Origin: Actinomycetota bacterium
GTDB taxonomy: Bacteria > Actinomycetota > Thermoleophilia > Gaiellales > Gaiellaceae
Direction: 5' to 3'
NCBI GenBank assembly: GCA_013812465.1
Contig: JACCTK010000012.1
Coordinates: forward strand, 1 to 9,734
DNA length: 9,734 nucleotides
Within the stretch, counting starts at the first letter, position 1. Each line of letters begins with the position of its first letter. Below the pieces are notes generated by a model. It searched no databases. It saw only the letters and a program-made list of their open reading frames with translations, and was not told the DNA's origin. Positions 1 to 6,494 of the stretch are shown here, one piece after another. The position numbers and the translations under genes were made by a program.

Positions 1-217
<217 letters not shown>

Positions 218-354
218 TCAAGGGAATGTCCAACAAAGAACGCGCCACCAAGTTCGTGCATTCCCCCGCCATCCGCACACGGGGCGTTGCGAGAGCCGAT
301 GTGGTTGGGCGCGAGCGAGCCCGAAGGCGTCCCAGCGACCGCCCCGGCTCCCGC

Positions 355-382
355 TTGACTTCCTCGGGGCGAGGAGTAGCTT
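355..382 (+). promoter_or_regulatory. candidate promoter with internal dyad, upstream of the LVIVD gene
   Basis: TTGACT at 355-360 and TAGCTT at 377-382, with a 16-base spacer, resemble -35 and -10 boxes of a housekeeping sigma factor. The spacer contains a perfect inverted repeat TCCTCG/CGAGGA around GGG (361-375), placed where a repressor or a spacer-binding activator could act. The start codon at 444 lies about 60 bases downstream. This rests on pattern only. Confidence 0.4.
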
Positions 383-443
383 TGATCCGTCACTGGGAGC
401 CGTGTCTAAGCGGGTGAGGCCCGCCCGCGGAGAGGGGAGCGTC

Positions 444-1796
444 ATGAAGAGACTGCACCTCGTCCTCGCTGTCGCGGCGGCGTGCGCGCTTGTGGGAGCC
501 GGAGGGGCGACCGGCGGCCCGAGCGAGCAGGATCCGCTGCAGGAACACGTCACGGCGATCGTCAGCCGCTCGGATGCTGGCGGCGAGGCTGGTGCCCGGC
601 GCGGATCGAGGGAGGTGAGGGTTGTCGGGCACGCCTACCCGGGCACCGGCACGAACGCCGACGTCTACGCCCACCGGGGCTTCGCCTATCTCGGGAGCTG
701 GATTGGGCGCGGCTGCCTCTCGACGGGCGTGCGCGTTTTCGACCTCAAGGATCCGAGCTCGCCGCAGCTCGTCTCGACCTTCGCTGACGTCGCCTCCGAG
801 CCGGACGTGGCCCGCACTTGGACTGAGAAGGTGATCGTCCAGCGCGTCAACACGCCGGTGTTCCGTGGCGATCTGGCCGTTGTCACGTTCCAGGCCTGCC
901 GGAGCGCGGGCCGGCTCGACCCGACCGTCTTTCGTGGCTTCGGCCTCTACGACGTCACCAACCCGGCCGAGCCGCGGAGGCTCGCGCTCTATGCGACCGA
1001 GCCGGGCGTCAACGGTGGCGCGCACGAGATCTGGCTCGAGCCAGTCGGGCGACGCGCCTACGTGTACACCGCGATCCTCAACTCGGAGCTGCGCACCTCG
1101 CCGGACGGGAAGACGCCAGGCATTCCCGACTTCCGGATCATCGACGTGAGCGACCCCGAGAACCCGGTGCAGGTGGGCGAGTGGGGTGCGTGGCGTGAGC
1201 TCGGCGTGCATCCGACAAGCGGCCAAGGGAACTTCAAGGCGACGTTCGTTCACTCGGTCCGGGTCGACGAGCGGGCGCAGAGGGCGTACCTCTCCTACTG
1301 GGATCTCGGCACCGTCATCCTCGACATCGCCGACCCCTCGCACCCGGTCTACCTCGGGCGCACGACGTTTGCGCCGGACGAGCAGGGCGATGCTCATTCC
1401 ACCTGGGTCACGCCGAACGGCAAGCTCCTGATCGAGACGCACGAGACCGAGGCAGGCGTGCCGACGTTCTACGACATCTCCGACCCGGCGCATCCGGTTC
1501 GCTTGAGCGACTTCTACGTGGAGGGCTACCAGGCCGACACCGTCCACGACCCGAAGGCGCACGGAGATCTGGCCGCGTTCTCGTGGTACTCGCTCGGCGT
1601 CGTCTTCGCCGACATCTCCCATCCGTCCGAGCCGCGCTTCCTCGCTCAGTTCGTCCCGGACACCGACGTGATCAACCCGGACTTCTTCTGCGTCGAAGGC
1701 GAGCCGTGTGTGGAGGTTTGGGGAGTCTTCCTGCACCGCGACTACGTGCTGGCCTCCGACATGAACAGCGGGCTCTGGGTGGTAAAGCTGAGGTAG
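444..1796 (+). CDS. secreted LVIVD-repeat beta-propeller protein
   Basis: A 450-residue protein. I chose ATG 444 over the in-frame GTG at 402 because AGAGGGGAG lies just upstream and a signal peptide (MKRLHLVLAVAAACALVGAG) starts exactly there. After export it carries repeated units with the LVIVD pattern 'G...v.D..dP..P..l': DLKDPSSPQLV (about 100-110), DVSDPENPVQVGEWG, DIADPSHPVYLGR, DISDPAHPVRLSDF and DISHPSEPRFLAQF, closing with SGLWVVKLR. Such repeats build a beta-propeller on the cell surface or outside it. Paired cysteines near the C-terminus (FFCVEGEPCVEV) could form a disulfide. There are no catalytic motifs and the function of such proteins is mostly unknown; binding or scaffolding is an inference. 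The gene is intact and stands alone, with its own likely promoter. Confidence 0.88.
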   Translation: MKRLHLVLAVAAACALVGAGGATGGPSEQDPLQEHVTAIVSRSDAGGEAGARRGSREVRVVGHAYPGTGTNADVYAHRGFAYLGSWIGRGCLSTGVRVFDLKDPSSPQLVSTFADVASEPDVARTWTEKVIVQRVNTPVFRGDLAVVTFQACRSAGRLDPTVFRGFGLYDVTNPAEPRRLALYATEPGVNGGAHEIWLEPVGRRAYVYTAILNSELRTSPDGKTPGIPDFRIIDVSDPENPVQVGEWGAWRELGVHPTSGQGNFKATFVHSVRVDERAQRAYLSYWDLGTVILDIADPSHPVYLGRTTFAPDEQGDAHSTWVTPNGKLLIETHETEAGVPTFYDISDPAHPVRLSDFYVEGYQADTVHDPKAHGDLAAFSWYSLGVVFADISHPSEPRFLAQFVPDTDVINPDFFCVEGEPCVEVWGVFLHRDYVLASDMNSGLWVVKLR

Positions 1797-1868
1797 CGGC
1801 CTGGCGGACCCAAGGGGAAGCTCCGCAGACTGCGGCGAAGGCGGCGGGCCGGCCTCGACGTCCTCTGC

Positions 1869-1889
1869 GCCGGCGGCGACAACGCCGGC
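1869..1889 (+). terminator. GC-rich hairpin after the LVIVD gene
   Basis: GCCGGCG (1869-1875) and CGCCGGC (1883-1889) form a perfect 7-bp stem with a 7-base loop, 72 bases after the LVIVD stop. There is no T-run, so it is at best an atypical terminator. The rest of the 1797-1949 gap shows only a short CCGCAG/CTGCGG dyad. Confidence 0.35.
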
Positions 1890-1949
1890 TCCTTGCTCCG
1901 TGGGCTGGAATCATCGAAGCAGCGTGTTCTCAAGTAGGCTCCCTAGTTC

Positions 1950-2534
1950 GTGACCGAGGTCGACGCGACGGAAGCGGCGGGACCGCGGCCTTCGATCGTC
2001 TGGCCGGGGAGCGAGACGACCCCGCTCGGCCCCTCCGGGCCCGAGGACTACGCGCTCCTCAACATCGTTTACCTGTCTGGCTTGACTGCGCTCGCGGCAG
2101 TCACGCATCGCCTCGGGCCACGCGCCGGTGACCGGGCTATTCCGATGCGTGAGGTGCCGCTGCTCTCGGGCGCCGCGTTTGCGCTCGCCCACGTGTTGGC
2201 CAAGGAAAAGATCTCCACGTGGTTGCGAGAGCCGTTCGTCGTCGAGAGCGCTGAGCACCGGCCGCTCCGCTCAGAGGGCGAGGGCGTGCGCTACGCGATC
2301 GGCGAGCTGCTCACGTGCACACGCTGCGTCGGAGCCTGGTGCGCACTCGGCCTCGTCGGACTGCGAACTGCTTCCCCGCCGGCAGGTCGCCTTGTCAGCA
2401 CCGTTCTCGCCACGGTCGGCGTGAACAACATTGCTCAGGCGGCGTTCCGGCTCCTGGTCGAGAACACCAACAAGGCTGCGATCGAGGCGAAGAACGCGGC
2501 CGTAGCGACTGGATCCGACCTGCGGCACACCTGA
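1950..2534 (+). CDS. DUF1360 family membrane protein
   Basis: A 194-residue protein starting at GTG 1950; the ribosome binding site is weak (AGTAGG further upstream). The family signature is clear: a hydrophobic segment at about 33-54 (YALLNIVYLSGLTALAAV), then AKEKISTWLREPFV (84-97), then RYAIGELLTCTRCVGAW (114-130) with a CTRC cysteine pair, and a final hydrophobic region at about 131-170. DUF1360 proteins are small integral membrane proteins; some Firmicutes members are linked to sporulation, but no biochemical role is established. The length is usual for the family and the C-terminal tail is charged. The stop codon lies inside a strong hairpin. It appears monocistronic and is the last clearly chromosomal gene before the tRNA-derived att scars. 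Confidence 0.85.
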   Translation: MTEVDATEAAGPRPSIVWPGSETTPLGPSGPEDYALLNIVYLSGLTALAAVTHRLGPRAGDRAIPMREVPLLSGAAFALAHVLAKEKISTWLREPFVVESAEHRPLRSEGEGVRYAIGELLTCTRCVGAWCALGLVGLRTASPPAGRLVSTVLATVGVNNIAQAAFRLLVENTNKAAIEAKNAAVATGSDLRHT

Positions 2535-2550
2535 GCCGGTCGCCGGCTCA
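2532..2550 (+). terminator. hairpin overlapping the DUF1360 stop codon
   Basis: TGAGCCGG (2532-2539) and CCGGCTCA (2543-2550) pair perfectly over 8 bp with a TCG loop, and the TGA stop is the first part of the stem. A T-run is absent, as is common in high-GC terminators. It would end transcription before the integration region. Confidence 0.55.
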
Positions 2551-2789
2551 ACTCGGTCGCAAAGGAGGCGTCTCACCAACGAGGCAGATCCACGACGAGC
2601 GGGACCTGATCGCTGGAGCGCCTGGCACGTAGACGGCGAGCCAATGCCTCTGCGGCCCACCGTACTGTGCCAGACGGATCTCTCCCCGGCCGATCTCCGC
2701 ATCGAGCGAATCGCGGCCCCTGCTTCTTCTCGAGGCCCCCGCAGTAGCTCCACGTGACGATCCGCACCGATCCTAACCGCACCAAGAAG
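2551..2789. other. gene-free spacer before the first att scar
   Basis: I see no credible coding frame, signal peptide, tRNA or tandem repeat in these bases. Minus-strand open frames here begin inside the tRNA-derived sequence and have no recognisable content. This is probably the original DNA downstream of the tRNA-Arg gene before integration. Confidence 0.4.
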
Positions 2790-2825
2790 ATGCCCCCGGC
2801 CGGAATCGAACCAGCGCACGCGGTT
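2790..2825 (-). repeat. att scar 1: 3' end of tRNA-Arg(CCT), outer copy
   Basis: These 36 bases are identical to 2942-2977 and to 9298-9333. They cover the T-arm and 3' acceptor strand of the intact tRNA-Arg at 9299-9370, up to the 3' side of the anticodon stem, after which the match stops. No 5' half is present, so it is not a functional tRNA. It reads as the outermost attachment-site copy left by tRNA-targeted integration. Confidence 0.8.
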
Positions 2826-2939
2826 AAGTGGGCCAGTCTTTACCCCTGCCCAGCGGTCTCAGGCGGTCTTGAGCGGATGAACGATCCCGCGGACGATCGA
2901 GGAACCCGCTGCTACCACGGCGTTTTGGCTTGAACAGGG
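2826..2939. mobile_element. remnant end of an earlier integrated element
   Basis: These 114 bases lie between two tRNA-Arg 3'-end copies. They contain TCTCAGGCGGT, GAGCGG and TGAACGA in the order found at 9201-9236, and TTTGGCTTGAACAGG (2924-2938), identical to 9280-9294, just before the next att copy. So this short stretch resembles the right end of the main element next to the intact tRNA. The simplest reading is a tandem element whose interior was deleted, leaving only its att-proximal end. Confidence 0.5.
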
Positions 2940-2984
2940 GCATGCCCCCGGCCGGAATCGAACCAGCGCACGCGGTTTAGGAAA
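2940..2984 (-). repeat. att scar 2: 3' end of tRNA-Arg(CCT), inner copy (attL of main element)
   Basis: Forty-five bases identical to 9296-9340; extended to the left the match covers 2924-2984 against 9280-9340 with one mismatch (G at 2939, C at 9295). The match ends in the anticodon loop, after which the tRNA sequence is replaced by GCAGGTGCGC. The copy corresponds to the left boundary of the element carrying the integrase, with the right boundary rebuilt as the intact tRNA. Confidence 0.82.
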
Positions 2985-3044
2985 GCAGGTGCGCTGGCGG
3001 CTCGAACCGCATGGTTGAGCAGAGCGCGCAGGGCTCGTGCGGCG

Positions 3045-3069
3045 TGCGCGACAACGGACGCGACAGTCG
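3045..3069 (+). repeat. left candidate arm-type site pair
   Basis: TGCGCGACA (3045-3053) is followed five bases later by CGCGACAGTCG (3059-3069). The same two words occur four bases apart at 9170-9193, inside the other end of the element. Tyrosine integrases of the lambda type bind such repeated arm sites on both sides of the core; that role is inferred only. The core word also occurs elsewhere in the window. Confidence 0.3.
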
Positions 3070-3104
3070 TGCGCGCGGCTTCGCGTTTCGTTGCGGGGGT
3101 CCGA

Positions 3105-3145
3105 GGGCGAACAGATCGTTCGCAGTTACGGGGGGATCCTCTCAG
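3105..3145 (+). repeat. dyad motif copy 1 (GCGAAC-N5-GTTCGC with shared flanks)
   Basis: A perfect 6-bp hairpin GCGAAC/GTTCGC (3107-3112 and 3118-3123) is followed by a G-run and CTCAG. The copy at 5255-5296 shares GGGCGAACAG, GTTCGCA, the G-run and CTCAG in the same order and nearly the same spacing. No coding frame explains it. It may be an att-arm feature or part of a structured RNA. Confidence 0.45.
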
Positions 3146-3176
3146 GCGTTGCGGAGGCAGAGGCCTCGTGGTCGTG

Positions 3177-3728
3177 CTACTTCGGCCGCTTCCCCAAGCT
3201 CAGCCGCACCGCGACCGCGGTTCCCTCGCCGAGCAGAGCACCGGCTCGCCGTCCCTGTGACATCACCCGGTGCTTTCGGACCGTCGTCGACCACCCCATC
3301 GTGACTCGTCCGAGCGTGCAGTTGCGTCGCGCGAGCGAGGAGCGCGCCTGCGAAAGCGTCAGCCCGACTAGAGACGGCACGAAGCACTGGACGACGGGTG
3401 GCGGTGGCGGTGGGGGCGGCGGAGAGGGCGGCGGCGGCGGCGGCGGTGGTGGTGGTGGAGCGACTGGCGTCAGGTCGACCACAAACGAAAAGGTCGGCGT
3501 GAAGAAGATCGAGGTGCCGTCGCAGCACGTCTCTCACTGCCAGTACCACGTGCCGGACGACAGCGCATACCGTGATGAGTTCGGCACCGTCGCCGTGTAG
3601 ACGTCAGAGCCCGGAGCGGAGCGAAGCATCGACGGAGCAACCCGCGCGCCAAGCCTCTGCAAGGGCGGCTTCTCCAGGGCGATGCCGAGCTCCGTGGCTC
3701 CGAGCGTGGCGGCGATTCCTGTGAGCTA
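3177..3728 (-). pseudogene. broken secreted PASTA-domain protein
   Basis: The minus-strand frame ending with TAG at 3177-3179 encodes a proline-run linker and then a C-terminal PASTA domain: CFVPSLVGLTLSQARSSL, then RRNCTLGRV, ending LSLGKRPK, with the paired cysteines typical of secreted actinobacterial PASTA proteins. Upstream in the same frame the text is clearly protein-like (YTATVPNSSRYALSSGTWYW, then TGA at 3534-3536, then CCDGTSIFFTPTFSFVVDL), so the TGA looks like a nonsense mutation. A second in-frame stop, TAG, lies at 3726-3728, and readable codons continue beyond it (RWEETGILELNQWSNG), though these may belong to another gene. The open piece downstream of the TGA could only start at GTG 3482, without a signal peptide. 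PASTA domains bind peptidoglycan fragments or act as stalks. I am confident of the PASTA domain, less so of the upstream extent. Confidence 0.62.
3396..3456 (-). repeat. proline-codon low-complexity tract
   Basis: An imperfect GGN/GGC triplet run on the plus strand, encoding on the minus strand a linker of about 20 prolines broken by one serine. It lies just before the PASTA domain and is probably prone to length change by slippage. Confidence 0.7.
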
Positions 3729-3860
3729 GCCATTCGACCACTGATTCAGCTCGAGGATGCCCGTCTCCTCCCACCGAAGGTCAGGCGTGTCCTGTAACAA
3801 GCCAGCCGCAGGCGAGACCCTAGTGAACTGGCTTGGGCACCGCTGCTCGAGCCGCTCGAG

Positions 3861-3865
3861 AGGAG
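3861..3865 (+). promoter_or_regulatory. ribosome binding site of the lactonase-like gene
   Basis: AGGAG lies six bases before ATG 3872 and decides this start over the upstream in-frame start at 3833. Two CTCGAG palindromes separated by CCG lie directly upstream (3847-3860). Confidence 0.65.
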
Positions 3866-3871
3866 CCGGAG

Positions 3872-4972
3872 ATGCGAAAGAGCCTGCTGAACGTCAAGAC
3901 CGTCTTCTGCGTCGCCGCGCTCGTCGCCCTCGGCGCCTGGGGTGTCGGCGGCGCGACTGCCCAGCCCGGAGGCAGAACAGTGTTCACGATGACGAACTCT
4001 CCGAACGGCAACGCCGTCCTCGTCTTCACGAGCCCGAACCGGGCCCCCGTCTCGGTGCCGACGGGTGGACTCGGCACGGACAGCGTGCTCGCCAACCAGG
4101 GAGGGCTCGTCCTGGATGCCAATGCGGACTTTCTCTATGTCGTCAACGCCGGCAGCGGCGAGATCTCGTCGTTCGAGGTCGGCGAGAGCGGGATCACGCT
4201 CATCGACAAGGTCCCCTCCGGCGGAACGATCCCGGTCAGTCTGGCGATCCACGGCCGCCTGCTCTACGTGGTGAACTTCGGCCCAGTCGCGAACATCACC
4301 GGCTTCAGGGTTGACGGCGGCAGGCTCACCCAGATCCCCAACTCGACGCGCCCGCTCAGCGCCGATCGGCCGGGACCTGCCCAGATCTCATTCGACCCGA
4401 CGGGTCGCGTCCTCGCGGTCACGGAGCGGTTCTTGCACCGGATCGACACCTACGTCATCAGCGCGGACGGCCGTACGACAGGCCCGCGGGTCTGGCCCTC
4501 GGCCGCGCAGGCCCCGTTCGGCTTCGCCTTCGACAGGCGCGGGCGCCTGTTCGTCAGCGACGACGTGCAGGGGCCGAATGCGAGCGGCCTTTCGTCCTAC
4601 GCGCTGGCGCCGGACGGCACCCTCACGACGATCACCGGCTTCGCCGGCACCGGCCAGACCGCCGCGTGCTGGGTGGTGGTCACGAAGGACGGCCGTTTCG
4701 CCTACACGACCAACACCTCGAGCGGCACGATCTCGAGCTACCGCATCGCCCCCGACGGCAGCATCGCGCTGATCAACGGCGCCGCCGCGTCGACCGGGGC
4801 CGGGAGCGCCCCGATCGACATGGCCCTGAGCTCGAGCGGGCGAGAGGTCTACGTCCTTCTCGCCGGCGGGCGCTCGATCGCCGGCTACCGCGTCGGCGAT
4901 GACGGCAGCCTGGCGCCGCTGGGCTCCGCCGGCGGGCTTCCGCAGGGCGCGAACGGGCTGGCTGCTCACTGA
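3872..4972 (+). CDS. secreted lactonase/YncE-like seven-bladed beta-propeller protein
   Basis: A 366-residue intact protein. The start at ATG 3872 is set by the AGGAG and by a signal peptide (MRKSLLNVKTVFCVAALVAL...) with a likely cleavage after ATA at residue 30. The mature part consists of repeated blades of the form 'LYVVN.gsg.IssF.v...G.l': LYVVNAGSGEISSFEVG, LYVVNFGPVANITGFRVDGG, LFVSDDVQGPNASGLSSYAL, AYTTNTSSGTISSYRIAPDG and VYVLLAGGRSIAGYRVGDDG. This matches the 6-phosphogluconolactonase (Pgl)/YncE-type propeller superfamily. Export argues against a real phosphogluconolactonase role; an extracellular binding or unknown enzymatic role is more likely. It is the only fully intact large gene inside the att-bounded region, flanked by a broken PASTA gene and a tRNA-Pro fragment. 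Confidence 0.85.
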   Translation: MRKSLLNVKTVFCVAALVALGAWGVGGATAQPGGRTVFTMTNSPNGNAVLVFTSPNRAPVSVPTGGLGTDSVLANQGGLVLDANADFLYVVNAGSGEISSFEVGESGITLIDKVPSGGTIPVSLAIHGRLLYVVNFGPVANITGFRVDGGRLTQIPNSTRPLSADRPGPAQISFDPTGRVLAVTERFLHRIDTYVISADGRTTGPRVWPSAAQAPFGFAFDRRGRLFVSDDVQGPNASGLSSYALAPDGTLTTITGFAGTGQTAACWVVVTKDGRFAYTTNTSSGTISSYRIAPDGSIALINGAAASTGAGSAPIDMALSSSGREVYVLLAGGRSIAGYRVGDDGSLAPLGSAGGLPQGANGLAAH

Positions 4973-5001
4973 CGGGAGGCGAGCGGCGCCCAGCTCGTTA
5001 G

Positions 5002-5048
5002 TCGGGACGGCCGGATTCGAACCGGCGGCCCCCTGCTCCCAAAGCAGG
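5002..5048 (-). pseudogene. tRNA-Pro(TGG) 3' half, likely att scar
   Basis: On the minus strand this reads as a complete anticodon stem-loop (CCTGC, loop TTTGGGA with anticodon TGG, GCAGG), a variable loop, an intact T-arm (GCCGG TTCGAAT CCGGC), the 3' acceptor strand CGTCCCG and discriminator A. The acceptor 5' strand and D-arm are absent; the next bases (CGACCCCCCG on the minus strand, just before the anticodon stem) do not fold as a D-arm. A tRNA cut at the anticodon stem with a perfect 3' half is the usual form of an attachment-site copy left by a tRNA-targeting integrase. The partner full tRNA-Pro is not in the window. Confidence 0.78.
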
Positions 5049-5254
5049 TCGGGGGGTCGCGCCTGCGTGCCGCAAGTGCGCATGGTTGGGCGATTCTGTC
5101 AGGAGCGACGGACCCGCTGACGGCCGACCTCGAGTCACGTTTGCAGGGGTTTCCGTGCTCTTTGGGCACGGGGACGACCGTTGTGCCCATTCTTCTTACC
5201 CGCGTCCTCTCGCCTCGCATGCGACAGCGAGCGAGGCGGGGGCACCCGTCGCAG

Positions 5255-5296
5255 GGGCGAACAGGAAGTTCGCACCACAGGGGAAACCCCCCTCAG
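5255..5296 (+). repeat. dyad motif copy 2 (GCGAAC-N5-GTTCGC with shared flanks)
   Basis: Second copy of the motif at 3105-3145: the same hairpin arms (5257-5262 and 5268-5273), followed by A, a G-run, and CTCAG at 5292-5296. It lies about 200 bases from the tRNA-Pro scar, as copy 1 lies about 120 bases from the tRNA-Arg scar. Confidence 0.45.
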
Positions 5297-5471
5297 CAGC
5301 CAGGCTGGCCTCTGCTCTGTTGCCCAGCGCACGGAAGAGCCGTAGCGGCGCCCAAGAGCGCCTGGAAGCGTGCGACTCCTCCCGGCCCAAACACCTAGCT
5401 CGAGCATAAGCCGCCCTCATAGCATCGGGAACCAGGGGTAAGGCGCTCCGGGCTCGAGTACTGGCGCGCTC

Positions 5472-5501
5472 TTGCCTTCACGCGGCACGCGCCGTGAGAA
5501 T
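5472..5501 (+). promoter_or_regulatory. candidate promoter for a leaderless small gene
   Basis: TTGCCT (5472-5477) and GAGAAT (5496-5501), 18 bases apart, lie so close to GTG 5508 that the transcript would begin at or near the start codon. Leaderless genes are common in Actinomycetota. Weak, pattern-based call. Confidence 0.25.
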
Positions 5502-5507
5502 GATCGC

Positions 5508-5865
5508 GTGCGAACCGCGCTCGTCAGCGCATGCCTCATTGCGGCGCTCGCTGTAGCCGGCGCGACAGCGGTCCGGACCTGACGTTGCCGGGCACGGGCG
5601 ACGTGCGCTACGGGGAGAGCGACCCTAGACGAGCCTCAACAGAGAGGCCGCTGCCTTGCGGGCAGTCCGCCAAGCTGGTGACGAAGGCGCTCGCCTCGAC
5701 GTGATCGGCAACCGACTCGACAAGGGTGTGCCGGTGCAACTCGAGGACGCGTGGAGGACTGCGGACATCGGTGAGAGTCGCGACCGCTACCTCGCTGCTG
5801 GAGGCCTTCTCGTGCTCGCATTGCTTGGTTCTGCGGTCGGCGCAGGACGATCGCGGCTGCCCTAA
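5508..5865 (+). pseudogene. frameshifted small exported or membrane protein, unknown
   Basis: GTG 5508 opens a typical signal peptide (VRTALVSACLIAALAVAG) that hits TGA at 5580 after 24 codons. The protein-like text continues in a second frame (DLTLPGTGDVRYGESDP, from 5576), and then in a third frame from about 5629 (SLNREAAALRAVRQAGDEGA), ending with a membrane segment RYLAAGGLLVLALLGSAVGA and a charged tail at TAA 5863-5865. Joined, the pieces would make a protein of about 120 residues with a signal peptide and a C-terminal membrane anchor. Two frameshifts are needed, so this is either a decayed gene or an assembly artefact. The last segment alone is open from 5629 and could start at TTG 5656. 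I do not recognise the family. Confidence 0.4.
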
Positions 5866-5880
5866 CTGAAGCGGTAAGAG

Positions 5881-6432
5881 TCAGGCTCCCTGAGTCGGCT
5901 TCCGCCGCCCCTCCTGACGATGCTGTGCTCGGGCAGGCATCGCAATCGTGACGCGCAGGAAGTCGTCGAGGAAGTCGAGGTTCTCCCTCACGATATCGGC
6001 GTCTACATCCCCAAGCGTGCTTGGCTGAGAGGTCTCTGCGACAACGAGAAGCTCCACACTCGGGTGAGCAGCGTCATCCCCAGCGATGCGAACCTCACGA
6101 GCGAACGGGGCGATCGCGTGTGGGACTAGCCCCCGGTCGACCAGGTCACCGATCTCCGCCTTCAACCCCTTTCCCTGTGCGCCCAGACTCCGGACGGCGC
6201 GCTGTAGCGCTGCGCGAGCCATGATCGTTGCGGCGCGAAGCTGGCCACCGTAGAAGCATCGCCAGGCTTCGTCCCGGTCGCGTGCGATCTCTAGTGGGAG
6301 GTCGTCAAGAGGCGCCGCCGAGCCCGCTGGGAGGGTTTCGACGCTCACCACGGGTAGCACGTTCCCGACACGGTCTGCCTCGACGTCGAAAAGCGCGACA
6401 GAAGGCGCGTTGCACTCTGAGCTTGGGCACTG
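5881..6432 (-). pseudogene. DUF4145 domain protein lacking its 5' end
   Basis: The minus-strand frame ending with TGA at 5881-5883 encodes a DUF4145-type core: DEAWRCFYGGQLRAATIMAR, then ALQRAVRSLGAQGKGLKAEI, GDLVDRGLVPHAIAPFAREV and AGDDAAHP, closely following the family pattern of a helical 'RrALq..l...g..l...Id.l' followed by 'R..GN.aAHp'. Upstream is half of a zinc ribbon (CPSSEC, codons at 6412-6429). The preceding part of the ribbon seen in relatives is missing; further upstream the frame stays open but is the antisense of the gene starting at 6495 and carries no domain. The nearest usable in-frame start after the ribbon is GTG 6360. DUF4145 proteins occur often beside restriction or other defence genes, but their activity is unknown. 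It could still be translated from 6360 as a core-only protein. Confidence 0.62.
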
Positions 6433-6482
6433 GGCCCCTGGGCCGGCGCCGATATCGCCGTGCCTGGGGGCTTGACGTAGAG

Positions 6483-6488
6483 AGGAGG
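6483..6488 (+). promoter_or_regulatory. ribosome binding site of the 145-aa gene
   Basis: AGGAGG lies six bases before GTG 6495 and selects this start over much earlier in-frame starts that run antisense to the DUF4145 frame. Confidence 0.75.
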
Positions 6489-6494
6489 CCCATC

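Larger units (their letters stand above)
5049..5507. other. gene-free region with a chain of hairpins
   Basis: No coding frame here carries a recognisable protein. Instead there are six perfect inverted repeats in about 200 bases: GGGCAC/GTGCCC (5164-5188), CGCCTCGC/GCGAGGCG (5211-5238), GCGAAC/GTTCGC (5257-5273), a G-run/C-run pair (about 5279-5293), GCCAG/CTGGC (5299-5309) and GGCGC/GCGCC (5347-5362). This could be a structured RNA or a recombination arm. I do not recognise a known RNA family, and the strand is unknown. Confidence 0.4.

Noticed and set aside
390..1736. 448-codon open frame on the minus strand opposite the LVIVD gene
   Set aside because: It mirrors the codon pattern of the real gene, is rich in R, V, D and E in shadow fashion, has no domain, and the plus-strand protein has a signal peptide and clear repeats.
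2271..2819. Minus-strand frame beginning MRWFDSGRGH
   Set aside because: This opening is translated tRNA T-arm and acceptor sequence, a common artefact; the rest is antisense to the DUF1360 gene.
2985..3015. Possible third tRNA remnant around GGCTCGAACC
   Set aside because: It resembles a T-loop, but the flanking bases do not form a 5-bp T-stem or an acceptor strand.
3107..3123. SOS (LexA) box-like dyad GAAC-N5-GTTC, also at 5259-5271
   Set aside because: Actinobacterial LexA boxes have a four-base spacer; here it is five in both copies, and no SOS gene follows.
3037..3600. Plus-strand frame with a long glycine run
   Set aside because: The glycine run is the complement of the proline linker of the PASTA gene; the opposite strand has the recognisable domain.
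4388..5083. 231-codon minus-strand frame opposite the lactonase-like gene
   Set aside because: An antisense shadow of high-GC coding sequence; its start lies within tRNA-Pro-derived flanking DNA and it has no domain.
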